Under the pieces are notes generated by a model. The model was not told the DNA's origin and did not search any database. It saw only the letters and a list, made by a program, of their open reading frames with translations. A stretch of 64,000 nucleotides of DNA, taken from NCBI GenBank assembly GCA_037179385.1, contig CM074200.1, positions 32,677,884 to 32,741,883 of the forward strand, read 5' to 3'. The stretch is from Holothuria scabra. Lineage: Eukaryota > Echinodermata > Holothuroidea > Aspidochirotida > Holothuriidae. Position numbers and translations under genes: made by a program. The stretch's first letter is position 1, and every line of letters starts with the position of its first letter. Shown here piece by piece: positions 24,516 to 35,290 of this stretch.

Positions 24516-25109
24516 AAAAGACGATCTGATGAACCAAGGAGGGAGACCCAGAAGAGCCTCAATTTTAAGTAATCAATTCTCCCTTCCCGCACTCTCTGTC
24601 GATTCCAGCCGACCTTAATCATGCAGAGTAAGGATATAATTGAAAAAAAAATCAAATTGTGATTTTTGTGGTCTGTTAAGTGCCCATCTTATGTAATTTA
24701 AAGTTTAAGATAAAATGCATCATTTTAATGCCTATAATTTCGTAAACACCCAGGAGCTTCCGGGGCCTCGCCCCCGGACCCCCACCTGGGCTTTTCCCCT
24801 GTACCCCATTGTCTAGACATAATAACCCTGCAAACCTGAACAAACGTATACTGTTAACCTTATTTTTAAAGGCGTGGTTCGGAAAATTAATCTATTTAAT
24901 CTGTTCGGAAAATTAATCTAATTAATCACTATGGGGATGGGGTGACAACGGGCCCATGATGACATTGTGTTAATCATATGTAAATAGTAGTAGTCATGTT
25001 AATTCAGGAATCTTGTAGGCCATGTATTAACTTTGGTAACATTACATGAAGTCATGATAATCTTGTTGTTATCATAAATTTACGTATTTTAATAGTAGGC
25101 CTAATAATA

Positions 25110-25465
25110 ATATAAGACTCTTATAGCCGCGCAAAATCCAGAAAAAACAATGCTCAATGCGCTTTGCAGCCGCCGAAAAATTAGAGAAGTTAGAAACATT
25201 GAGAGAAAAGGAAGGTTTTGAGGGACCGTTTAAACTGGTCAAAAGAATCTAAAGACCTGAGCTTCAGCGGAAGCGAATTCCAAAGGCAGGGCTCGGCTTG
25301 GTGGAAAGTACGATCCCCAAAGGTCTTCAAGTTTTCACGAGAAGCCGGAACGTTTAACTAGAAGACATAGCGCGATCGGGAGGATCTAATCCTAGTTGTT
25401 GGATGTAAGACATTAGATAAAAAGGCTGAGGTACCAAGTTTAAGACCTCTAGAGGCTAGGAGGAC
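25110..25465 (-). pseudogene. Non-LTR retrotransposon C-terminal fragment
   Basis: The minus frame carries FGDRTFHQAEPCLWNSLPLK followed by SFDQFKRSLKTFLFSQCF, the C-terminal blocks of jockey/CR1-like reverse transcriptases. Both ends are truncated and upstream codons include stops. Confidence 0.8.
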
Positions 25466-25621
25466 CCCCCCCCACCTCCCCTCCTGGAAAATATCCTAGG
25501 TACCCCACTGGCTCATGAAAACTCTCCACTCCCGCCGGTCACCGTCTCGTACGTCTCTGCCGACGGCGGAAACTTGGAGTCTACGGCATTTGGGCCCCTC
25601 CCTTTTGAAAATCCTTAAAAG

Positions 25622-27252
25622 CAGTGGCGGAGCTGCCATATGGTCAGGGGGCGGTCGCCCCCCCCCCCCCGACGGACCAAAATCGTCTGACGGCGCCCTT
25701 TTTAGGTTTTTAACATACTTTACTCTTGCACCATTATTGGCAAAAGACATAATTTAATAGCGTTGTTTTAAGGCCCATGCAGATAACAAAATGCTCAAAT
25801 AGCCACCAGTATAACTGTACTATCTGCACTTTATTCTGCTGAAAGGGTAATATTCTGTAATATAGGGATAGGTTTTGCTCAAACCTATCTTCATGCTACA
25901 CACTAATGAATGTTGTCTCTGTGTTAAGTTCATTGCTTCCACGTAAATCGTGATTAAAAGCTTTCAAAATACACAGACTGACATTAAATTCACCCTCTCG
26001 GACAATAAAAGATGTTGCAAAGGGCCCAACAATAATTGTAGCGCAAATAGCCCTTTGTTGTCGGGGATAACGGTCAACATAGACAATAAAAAGGATTTAT
26101 AAAGATACCAAAAGAGCTTCCACAACATTTTTCAAAATCATTTGAAGAGAACATTCAGGTTAAAATAAAATAAAATTGTTATCATAGTGGTAATTGTTTA
26201 AGAGATTTAATGAGCAGTTCCTATTTTACTTTTCTTCAAGTGACCGTTCTCATGATAAATGGTAATTATTTCTGACTCTGCGCGATATCCCATGAAAATG
26301 CTTATTTCTATACTTCCGTGGTCTCAAAAGCCAGAAAATTGCATCAAGTAAGCTTAGGTTGAGACTACTTTCGTTTATTATGAATTTGGTATCTAGAGAG
26401 CCAAGTAGACCTCTTGCCTTGGCTATTTCTTTCAATGTGCTTAATTAATGGCTATTTCAGAGTGGTCACATGATGCAAATTACGTAAATTAATGTTTCAT
26501 CGTGTACTTATCTTGATTTTAAGATGCCAAAAATGTACACCTAACGGTGATCATTTTAATTCAATAACTTTTTCCCTCTGAAAGATTGCTTGCTATTTAG
26601 CTCTAACACTACAGGTTTAATATTTATCTTCACAAAGTAGCCCATTATTAAATTAAAATCTTCCATCGAGACCTGACTGCCTTCATACTAGAATGTGAAA
26701 GAGGGGGATAGAAACATGGACGTCCGCAGGTAGGAACAAGGGGGGAACTTTTCCTCCCCTGGAGAATAAAAAACCTGAAAAACGAAGAAAACATAGTCAA
26801 AAAGACGAAGAAAAATTAACATCGATATTTCTTAACAGTTTATACTCAGTGTTTTCACTATTTATATATTCATATTTATATGCGGTAAATAGCCTTTAGA
26901 AATGTCATTTCCAACGGTCTGAGAGGCATTTTGGGCCACAATTTTCTTGCGCTCCGCTCCAACTCATGGTGGCGCGGAGCTTTTCCTCCTTAAAAAAATT
27001 AGCCGACCCCCCCCCCCCGGAATTTTCTTCTGCGGAGACCCATGCAAAGAAAATTTAAACATGTTTTAACAGAAAAAACTTGCTGAGGAGAAATGGCAAA
27101 GGACGGTAGTCTTCTTCCAGGGGTGAAAAATCAAATGGAAAGTCTAAATAGCCGTGGCTTCGGTCGTGCTGAGGCTCAGGGTATTTACTCCTTCGAAACG
27201 CCCCTGCAGACCATTTTCGCCCCTCTGACCGAAATCCCTAGCTCCACCACTG
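25622..27252 (-). mobile_element. hAT-like non-autonomous element, family 1, copy 2
   Basis: 1,631 bp with terminal inverted repeats CAGTGGCGGAGCT and CAGTGGTGGAGCT. It is flanked by a perfect 8-bp duplication CTTAAAAG (25614-25621 and 27253-27260). It is the inverted relative of 12,831-14,403. An internal block pairs GCTCCGC with GCGGAGC around a GCCACCATGA-like core. No transposase frame. Confidence 0.9.
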
Positions 27253-27409
27253 CTTAAAAGGTAGGTGTCCTTAGAGGTAACCGGTGGGTAGGCTACCACC
27301 ATGACTAGATGCAAAGGCTACCTTTTTAAGTAATTTGGAATGTGACAAAATTTGCCTACATTTAGGAATTACTGAGAAAAAAATTGGCATCACTTACCCA
27401 GTCAACATG

Positions 27410-28244
27410 GGTTACTGGTCGTTTCGCCCCCTTGCCAGTTCGCCCCCAACCAGTTCGCCCCGGTCGTTTCGCCCCCCTGCCAGTTCGCCCCGTAGTGGAA
27501 GTCGTTTCGCCCCCAAAGAGGAGGTCGTTTCGCCCCCAAATACTTTTGAGTACTGTTTGACATCGAATAAATTACTGATCTTTAAATGCATTTTTTTTTG
27601 TAGTTGTCATTACAGAATTTTAAAAAAGTTACGACAGTTGGCCAGAATGTGAAAAAAATCAAGTCAGGTAAGGGTGGGCGGTGCGTTATCTGACGCACCA
27701 ACCAGTCATATGTTAAGTTGACCTGGTATTCTCTTGCACGGTCCAGAATTAAGTTTCACAAGCAAGTTAAGCATTTTTTGTAAAATCATTTTCAGTTTTT
27801 GCGCCATTAATTGGATATTTTAAATAGAACTAAACAAAACAACCACAAAATATGATGTGCGAACGTTTACACAAAGAAGCACACGAACGATGTAGCAAAG
27901 ATAACGCAGATAGAAAGCGTACATCTGTACTATAGCCTAGGCCTATCAATCATAATCAACACAATTAACACTCAACAATTGCTCACGAGCGTACGGTAAC
28001 GTTATGAGTTGGTACAAATGAACAACTTGTTTCACCTTTAAAAATGAACTCCATCTCATCTGAAGAAGAAAATTAAATGTAAAGGGACCTGCTTCAGAAA
28101 GATTAGGGGGCGAACCGGTAGGTATTGGGGGGCGAACTGGCATGTCTTAGGGGGCGAACTGGTTTATTCTTGGGGGGCGAACTGGTATTTAGGGGGCGAA
28201 CTGGTTGGGGGCGAACTGGCAAGGGGGCGAAACGACCGGCTACC
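27410..28244. mobile_element. Mutator-like non-autonomous element with GTTCGCCCC arrays
   Basis: 835 bp. The terminal inverted repeats read GGTTACTGGTCGTTTCGCCC and GGTAGCCGGTCGTTTCGCCC. The flanks carry a perfect 9-bp duplication GTCAACATG (27401-27409 and 28245-28253), a length typical of Mutator-like elements. Each end holds about seven copies of a GTTCGCCCCC or GTTTCGCCCCC unit in opposite orientation. No transposase is visible, so the superfamily is inferred from duplication length alone. Confidence 0.75.
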
Positions 28245-28334
28245 GTCAACATGCCCTGTTGGGCCCCAAATGGGCTCCAGCTAGGCTTCTTGCTGGCCGG
28301 GCCCCATAGCTGGGACCCATTCGTGTTTTCTAGG

Positions 28335-28402
28335 TGTAGAATATGCCAAAGGTATTTCCCGCCTATCACGGTCGTAAGGGGCGACTAAAGGGAAACCAAA
28401 TG
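28335..28402 (+). repeat. Dispersed stem-loop repeat, copy 1
   Basis: Shares with 53,439-53,500 the blocks TGTAGAATATGCC, GGTATTTCCC and GGGAAACCAAATG. A short hairpin GTCG..CGAC (GTCGTAAGGGGCGAC) is kept in both copies despite changes in the loop. Confidence 0.55.
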
Positions 28403-28554
28403 TGACTTTAGACCATTTTCATCAAGATCATTTATATTGGTCTGTCATCTATGGCTCCATTCTAGACTGGATGCCGAAGAACAGACACTTTTCTTTGAAT
28501 TTATTGAAAAAAACGTCACATGCAATATACAAACTAGTTACAAAATGTGGAAAA

Positions 28555-28602
28555 GAACAAACGTACACGACACATGATCTTAGCCGAAAGGCCAGAGGCG
28601 AT
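28555..28602 (-). ncRNA. U2 snRNA-like 5' segment (pseudogene or variant)
   Basis: On the minus strand, from 28602: ATCGCCTCTGGCCTTTCGGC, then TAAGATCATGTGTCGTG. This follows the 5' end of U2 snRNA, including the invariant GGCTAAGATCA. The branch-site-pairing GTAGTA is replaced by GTCGTG and nothing resembling the U2 3' domains follows. A TATAAGG lies about 30 bp upstream and a T7 run about 95 bp downstream. Most likely a truncated U2-derived pseudogene; a variant RNA is possible. Confidence 0.55.
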
Positions 28603-28780
28603 CTCATCTATCTCGCTATTAACCTCCTTATACCGTGCAAGTACTTCCATGGTTATACATTCCGTTAGCAGCTTTGTCAGGTCAGGGCATTACATGAGAT
28701 AACCAGCAAGGTCAGTGCGTGATTAGGAGCCTACTACCTCAAGGTGATCTTCAAACTTCTTAGAGCAGTCTGCTAGTACT

Positions 28781-28879
28781 ATGGCCGGTCACATGCTTGA
28801 CAGAAGTGTGTTTACAAACATGGAAAGCCTTCCACCTTTGAATAACTTGCCCGTTCGTGAAAATTATTTAAGAGATGAG
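28781..28879 (+). CDS. Candidate first coding exon, unknown gene
   Basis: The ATG has A at -3 and G at +4 (TACTATGG) and opens 33 codons beginning MAGHMLDRSVFTNMESLPPL, then a donor GATGAG/GTAGGC in phase 0. The peptide is not recognised. No compatible second exon was found before the foldback and LTR elements downstream. It could belong to a gene whose other exons lie far away, possibly even the one at 46-51 kb, but that is untested. Confidence 0.4.
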
Positions 28880-29374
28880 GTAGGCCTAAACTTGTTTTAC
28901 TAGCTGTGCTCATACAAGTCAAATGCAGGTCAAACGAAAGTGTGAAGCATTTTGAAAGCACTCTCTCGTTACTATGAAATGAAAATTCTTAACTCCAAAT
29001 AACCCTAATTCGAGGGAAATCATTGGCATCATACTGTGCTTTATCTAAGAATGGGCTTGTGGTTATGATGTTTTTGTGGACGCACTTTTTTAAAGAGACT
29101 TCGTAAAGAGAGACGGAGAAAGAAAGAAAATCTGTCGTGCCACACAGAAGAACCACAGAAAGAAGCCGGTTTCGTGACAGCCATCCTCCAAATAATTTGT
29201 TACAGGTCAAATACTCGTAAAGCACCAGAACTTGCAGAAGTGGGTGTTGGTTAGCTGATAAACTGAGTTTAAAATATAGTTAACAAGACCTCTCTAACTG
29301 CCTACACCGCTCATTGCGTACTTTTAGGCCTAACTGTTAGGAGGGAAATCCCCACATACCTAGGCCTAGGCCTA

Positions 29375-30280
29375 GGCTAGTCTAGGCCACAGGTCGTCCT
29401 AGCGTTATATAGTATATATAGTATATATATATAAAAAGGAAAAGGTTGGTCACATCGCCTAACACCAATGCAGTGCTTCGCACAAAACTATTCATGATTC
29501 CTCACCTTCCACTAGATTTTACCCCTTCAAATCTCTCGAAAACATTCCTTCATCTTTCTCTGATAAAACAAAACAAACGTTGAGAAAAAAACTGACATCT
29601 AATGCAAGAAATCTTCTCATCTGATTCTTCGTTAACCACATTCTAGATCACTCTTCTCCAATTCCTGACGTCACATTACGTAATGGGAATTGCCCTGTAC
29701 GAATCCGGTACTCCCTGTTAACCCAGTGCATGTTTAAATGCCGAGAACGCCTGTTGTATAAATGCTGTACGTAAAGACCGCACGTAGGCCACACACAAGT
29801 TTTTTTTTCGTAGCACAGCTTGGGGAATTGTATGCTCGTGTTTTCCATTTCTTGTTCACGTTCCCCGAGCAGAAAAAAAATTACAGTCTGGTCGTTGACA
29901 GATTCGAAAGCAGTTCGAACTATCCAATGAGAGAACCGTATTCGTAAAGGGTAACCCCCATTACGTAATGTGACGTCATGAATTGGAGAAGAGTGATCTA
30001 GTCCGTTGTTAAGATTGAATCGGAGGAGAAGATTTTTTGCATTTGATGTGAGGTTTTTTGTTTAAGACAACGTCAAGTTTGTTGTGTTTCTTTAGAAGAA
30101 GGTGATGGGAGGGTTCTGGAGAGATCTGAAGAGGTTAATGTAGTATAAGGTGAGAAATCATGAACAGTTTTGTGCGAAGCACTGTGTTGGTGTTAGGCGG
30201 TGTGACTTACCTTTTCCTTTTTATATATATATACTATATATACTATATAACGCTAGGACGACCTGTGGTCTAGGCTAGCC
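29375..30280. mobile_element. 0.9-kb foldback element with CRE-bearing arms
   Basis: Arms of about 345 bp (29,375-29,718 and 29,925-30,280) are inverted around a spacer of about 205 bp. The outer ends read GGCTAGTCTAGGCCACAGG and, reversed, GGCTAGCCTAGACCACAGG. Each arm carries TGACGTCA (29,666-29,673; 29,971-29,978) next to TTACGTAA (29,676-29,683; 29,961-29,968), and TATATAGTATATA runs lie near the outer ends. No coding frame is supported. Confidence 0.85.
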
Positions 30281-31289
30281 CTTGAACAGGACCCAGCATT
30301 ACGTTCCTATGCTATACACTTCATTTCTGGGCCCTTGCCCGGTATACACAAAAACAAGCTCATTTGCCTATGCACGCGTGAGTAGGCATCCCTCACGTCC
30401 CCAAAAAGATACCTTTTCTCACCAAACTTTCCACAGATGAACATTGTCATCACATTCACCTGCCACACAACACTTAACACAAGTCTGTTATTCGAAATAA
30501 GATCTTTAAAAGGGAAATTTTGGCAGGATAATTATGCAAGTAACGTTAAGCCTGTGCAGAATAATTTTTCAGTTGAAGAAGTCAGTGTTTGTCATGTGAT
30601 CTCATATAAAACCGGGAAACCTACGCAGTGACTGTACAATTTCGTTATGTACAGAGAGCTAACTATATTATGACGTACAAGTATTGACTAGCTGCGCTTA
30701 CTAATTGGTCTTCGATAGCTTGTCGAGCTGAAGTCCTTCCCATCATGCAACACAATAGCAGACGTTCAAGCTGTCAAGATGTAGATGTTACTGGGAAGGA
30801 TGGCACTACATTTTTCCTGCCTTTTGCTATGAATTCGCTGGTATTAAACATTCCAGAAGATTATAAGTGGTATTTAAGAATGCTTAAAATAATTATGTTA
30901 AATCAAATCTGTTCCATGAACCATACCATCGTAATTAGAGCTCAGTTTGTTGTTTTGGCTTAAAACGTCGTTACCTTTATACATGTAGGCCAGTGACGGT
31001 AGTAAGGAGTGACTACAAGTACAAGGAACGGATTATACAGTCACGTTCAGTGACTAGGCTAGGCTAGACTTGGCCAAGTCTCTTGTGAGTGTTCCGCGGG
31101 GGGTTGACAATTTTCTCTTCAAAATCCCCCTACTGCAGCATATAGTACAGAATGTCTTATTTTCCTTTTATCTAATAGGCCCTCTATAGGTCTATTAATT
31201 CTATCGTTTTTCAACAAAGCGTTTCCGTAGCTCCCAGGTTCTGAAAGGCTAGACGGGGGTCCATCTGATGTGTCCATTGGTGGACTGCC

Positions 31290-31416
31290 GGCCTGGGGAG
31301 GGGTATAAGGGGAGGGGATCCCCCTCCCCTTTCGAAAATTTTTGAATATTAGAAGTGTCTACACGCAAAATGGTGGCACTTTTTTGGCAAATCAGTCAGC
31401 ACAAGTTCGCTAGGTT
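31290..31416 (+). repeat. Dispersed repeat pair, copy 1
   Basis: Aligns with 63,868-64,000: GGCCTGGGGRAGGGG, GGATCCC..CCCTCCC, GCAAAATRGTGGCACTTTTT and GGCAAATCAGTSAGCACA (IUPAC). Confidence 0.65.
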
Positions 31417-32465
31417 ACCGCCAAAAAAGTTCAGTACAGTACTGAATTTTTTGCCGTAACCTATTGTTTCGAGAGATTTGCCAAAATTATATTATGCAGA
31501 TACTCACAAATGCCAAATGACTAAAACCTCTCCTAGTCACAAATTTTTGAGGTAAATTTTGGTGCTTTACCAACAGTTTGCAAATGTCAACTCTGTATAT
31601 GTCACTGGCGGTGGTACCGTACCTGCTGCCAGGGATTTCCAATGTTTCTGTTCATCTTGCATGGCATTCTAGCCATGAAAACATAAGCCAAGAATGTCAA
31701 GAACTGTCAAGACAGCCCAGAACTTTCGGGCAACTCTGGGACAAGTCCCGCCTGTGACCCGCAAAGTGGGCAATTATTTTCCCTATTGAATGTGGCGTTG
31801 CACGACGTTATTACACTATTTTTTTGCAGTGACAGGAATTCCTTTTAAAACGTACATACAAACAGGCACGTATTAACAAATAGACAACTCAACCCGGCCG
31901 GACAAAAATATGTATATTCCATACCTGCTGCAAAGGTTAGCCGATAACAATGTTGTGACAGCAAACATGGTTCCATACGTACAGTACCAAGGCCTATGCA
32001 TTGTATAGCACCGCGAGCAGTTGAATGTGCCGGGAGATATGATTTACTGAATTTGTTATCGGTAAGATGAATTATTTGCTAATTTGTGTGGTTCTCTAAC
32101 TAGGAATACTTTGGGGATTTGAAATGCGGGTTTTTCAGAGGGCTTGGCGGGTCAGCGGGTTTGCGTGTGCAAATGCGGGTCCAACCCGTGAAATGCGGGT
32201 CACTCGGGGGGTGTGTGTTTCTTGTTGAGAAGGGATACCTTTATAGACTGATAGAGGACGTATTAGAAAAAAGGCAAATACGGTATGCTAGTACTGTGCT
32301 GAATTGGATTTGTGTAGAGTTAGTGTTGTCAGCTCCCCAGGGAACACTCACGAGAGACTTGGCCAAGTCTAAGGCTAGGCTGAGGCCAAGACAAGAGAAA
32401 AGGTCGAGGCTAGGCCATTTTCACACTAGCCTAACAGTTAGGCGTAACGTTTGGTTAGTATTAGT

Positions 32466-32499
32466 CGTCATCATCATCATCATAATCATCATCATCATT
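32466..32499 (+). repeat. (CAT)n microsatellite
   Basis: Imperfect CAT/CAT/AAT run directly before the LINE fragment. Confidence 0.8.
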
Positions 32500-32504
32500 G
32501 CCCA

Positions 32505-32576
32505 AAATCTATTCCACCATGCGTCTATTTGCTGATGGTACTAGGCCATACTATGATTTACTCTGTATCTGGTGAT
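32505..32576 (+). pseudogene. LINE fragment, 5' piece, cut by the LTR element
   Basis: Encodes RLFADGT, a decayed form of the R-L-F-A-D-D box of non-LTR reverse transcriptases, immediately before the LTR insertion at 32,577. The frame resumes at 37,155. Confidence 0.6.
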
Positions 32577-32778
32577 TTTCATATCTTTACTTGTTTGTAC
32601 CTTAAAAGTATCCGTAGTTTGGTCCATGTTATCTCATGTTACACATCCGGAGAAACTACGTGTATGAGCTGGTGAAATAAAAGCAGTTGGAAATAGGCTG
32701 CTCAAGGAACCACATACAAAGTTGTCTTTCCCGTTATTCTTCCTAACCTTCGAGTCAATACTCTTTTAGGACATAACA
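32577..32778 (+). repeat. 5' LTR
   Basis: 202 bp, 98% identical by eye to 36,948-37,149. Contains AAATAAAAG, a possible poly(A) signal, in its middle. Confidence 0.92.
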
Positions 32779-32780
32779 AT

Positions 32781-32793
32781 TGGCGACAAGGAC
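32781..32793 (+). promoter_or_regulatory. Primer-binding site
   Basis: TGGCGACAAGGAC starts two bases after the 5' LTR. TGG at the start fits pairing with the CCA end of a tRNA primer. Confidence 0.7.
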
Positions 32794-32829
32794 TAAAATT
32801 GGTGACTGAAATCTTAAGCGCACCCTCCC

Positions 32830-33120
32830 ATGACTTTCAATCATTTCATAATATTTACTATGGCAGTTTTCGGCAAGGTGGGGCAATTTGACAGAAAGTC
32901 TGAAACTTTCGATGATGGTGCCGACAGGTGCGACGCCTTTATAAACGCCAATGCTATTTCTGCTGGGAAACAGACAAATTTCTTTTTGGTCATGGTTGGA
33001 CCAGACACGTACAAGTTATTGAAAACAGTTTGCGGCCCTGCCAAACCTAATACCAAATCTTATGAAGAGTTGAAAACCTTGCTTCGGAATCATTTCTCTC
33101 CAAAACCTATTGTTATATAG
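32830..33120 (+). pseudogene. gag, N-terminal part
   Basis: A 96-codon frame ending in TAG at 33,118, with the gypsy-like capsid text GPDTYKLLKTVCGP and YEELKTLLRNHFSPKP. The continuation is in another frame from about 33,159, so a frameshift lies between them. Confidence 0.75.
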
Positions 33121-33158
33121 TTGAACACTTCAAATTTTGGACAGCAAGCCAAGGACCA

Positions 33159-33998
33159 ATGGAGTCTATGTCTGCTTTCATTGTGCGGTTAAAAGACTTA
33201 GCCACTCATTGCGATTTCAACAATTTCCTCCAAGAAGCTCTGCAAGATAGATTGGTATCTGGTCTACATTCACGATTTTCAAAAAGGCAGACTCAACTTC
33301 TCGCTATTCCACATCTTACTTTTGAGAAAGCCAAATCTAAATGTATAGCTGACGAGATGGCTCATATTGCAACTGATGAGCATCAAAATGGCTCCTCCTC
33401 TTCTACTACCACGCACAGACTCACCCATCAAGGTCACCATCGTAGCTACTACCAGACGAGACAGTCTAAAAACAAGTCTTCGCAGCCGTGTAAATGTTGC
33501 GGAGGTAACGACCACCGACATGAAGATTGTAAATTCCGAAACGCAATATGTCACTCTTGTGGTAAACGGGCACATTCAGCGAGTATGCTGTTCGAAGGGG
33601 AAGAATTTGCATATCACGGCAGTAGGCCAGAAGGACTTGGACGAAGCAACCCAAATTCTACATCCTCCCACACCCGTTATTTAGAGGAAATTTCCGACAA
33701 TGGGGTTCACCATAATAGTGTCAATGACCAGGCTTTGGATCAGATTTCCACATCAGTGGACAGCGTGCCAACCGACGAGGACAGTTACAGCTTCGGGTTA
33801 TTCCATATTTCTCGGGATACGGAGAGTGTCAGTAGAAAACCTTACCTGATTACATTATCCATTGGAGAGAAACAAACACCCGTATCGATGGAATTGGACA
33901 CAGGAGCCTCTCATTCCACTATTTCCGGAAGTGTTTACAGAGCTCACCTATCACAAATTCACAATCATACCCATTTAAGAACTGTAACGTTACCCTGA
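33159..33998 (+). pseudogene. gag C-terminus, zinc knuckle and protease
   Basis: A 279-codon frame. A full CX2CX4HX4C knuckle is present (residues about 108-121, CKCCGGNDHRHEDC). A second knuckle begins CHSCGKRAH but loses its last cysteine at a frameshift near 33,575, and the continuation lies in another frame. Further on, ELDTGASHS is the aspartic protease active-site motif D-T-G. The frame stops at 33,996, before the usual protease end. Confidence 0.8.
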
Positions 33999-34313
33999 GG
34001 GGATATTCAGGTGAGAAAATACCTATTTTAGGTAGCATTTCTGTACCAGTTAAGTATAATAACAATTCGGAACACATGATAGAGTTGGTTGTAGTTAAGG
34101 GCAATATGCCATGCCCATTTGGTAGAGACGGTCTTTCCAAAACCAAACTTAATTGGGAATCCATATTTTTGAACTCTGTTTCAAAGTTACCAGGTCTAGA
34201 TAAAATTTTGAGGGAAAATGAGGTGTTGTTTACGTCAGAAGGGTCTGGTATTAATGGTTTTTCAGCAAGTTTGAAAGTTAACCCTCAACGAGGAATCTAG
34301 CAAAATCTTAGTC

Positions 34314-34859
34314 ATGAATTCCCACAAAGGGTTATTAGCCCCCAAGCGATTATATTATGGGGTAAAAACTGCTCCCGCCCTTTTTCAGGCCACGATGGAC
34401 AAAATCCTAGCTGGCATAGACCAGGTATTTTGCTACATTGACGATATTCTTATCACTACAGAGTCAAATGAGGATCATATTAAGGTCTTGGATCAAGTAT
34501 TTCAAAGACTGCGAAAACATAATGTACGATTGAACGCAAAGAAGTGTAAATTTTTAAAGTCTTCAATAATGTATTTGGGACATGAACTAAGTGCAAAAGG
34601 GATTAGCCCTTTGCAAGACAAAGTACGTTGGGGATATCCGCAGGGCATGTCAACTAATGTGTCAGGACTTAAGTCTTTACTGGGGATGGTGAATTATTAC
34701 AGTAAATTTATTGATAATTTGTCTTCTAAGATGCAACCATTGCATGCACTGTTACGCCATGACTCTAACTGGGTTTGGAGCTCAGCATGTGAAAAAGCCT
34801 TCCAAGAAGCAAAACAAGTCCTAGCAAGTAGCAAGTTAGCAAGTACTTACACACTTTGA
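34314..34859 (+). pseudogene. Reverse transcriptase, C-terminal half
   Basis: Carries YGVKTAPALFQ, the catalytic FCYIDDILI box, KCKFLKSSIMYLGH and the connection domain GLKSLLGMVNYYSKFI. Upstream, the text passes from a pre-RT region (KVNPQ) to the post-palm NSHKGL within about 60 bp. The fingers and first catalytic Asp region, about 110 residues in relatives, are deleted. Confidence 0.85.
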
Positions 34860-35290
34860 TCCTTCTCAAACAATTGTGCTAAGTGTAGATGCAAGCCCTT
34901 ACGTGCTCGGTGCGGTATTAAGCCACAGTACAGTATGCAAATGGGTCAGAACGACTGATTGCCTACGCCTCTAGGACACTTAATAAGTCAGAGAAAAATT
35001 ATGCCCAAATCGAGAAGGAGGCCTTGGCGATAATATTTGGGATTAAGAAATTCCACTTGTACTGTATGGTAACCATTTTGTATTGATTTCAGATCATCAA
35101 CCTTTGACTAGAATTTTCCAGCCCAAAATCTGGTATTTCAGCACTGGCGGTGGCTAGAATGCAGAGGTGGGCTATACTACTTGCAGCATATCAGTACACA
35201 ATTGAATATAGGTCATCAGCGCAAAATGCAAAAGGGGATTTGTTGAGTAGGCTTCCCATCGAGGTGACCCATCAAGTGGGGACCCCGAAG
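34850..35290 (+). pseudogene. RNase H, frameshifted
   Basis: Short pieces in different frames: TIVLSVDASPYVLGAV with the first catalytic Asp, NKSEKNYAQIEKEALAI, and LISDHQPLTRIF. The frame 35,150-35,605 begins with the domain's end (AYQYTIEYRSSAQNAKGDLL). Confidence 0.75.

Noticed and set aside
28103..28388. 88- and 87-codon frames rich in RFAP/VRP text
   Set aside because: Translations of the GTTCGCCCC arrays of the Mutator-like element.
30437..30963. Two plus-strand frames (64 and 72 codons) with starts
   Set aside because: Plausible peptides but no convincing donor or partner exon; left uncalled.
32119..32535. 138-codon plus frame
   Set aside because: Ends in a poly-Ile run from the (CAT)n microsatellite; no splice sites or motifs.
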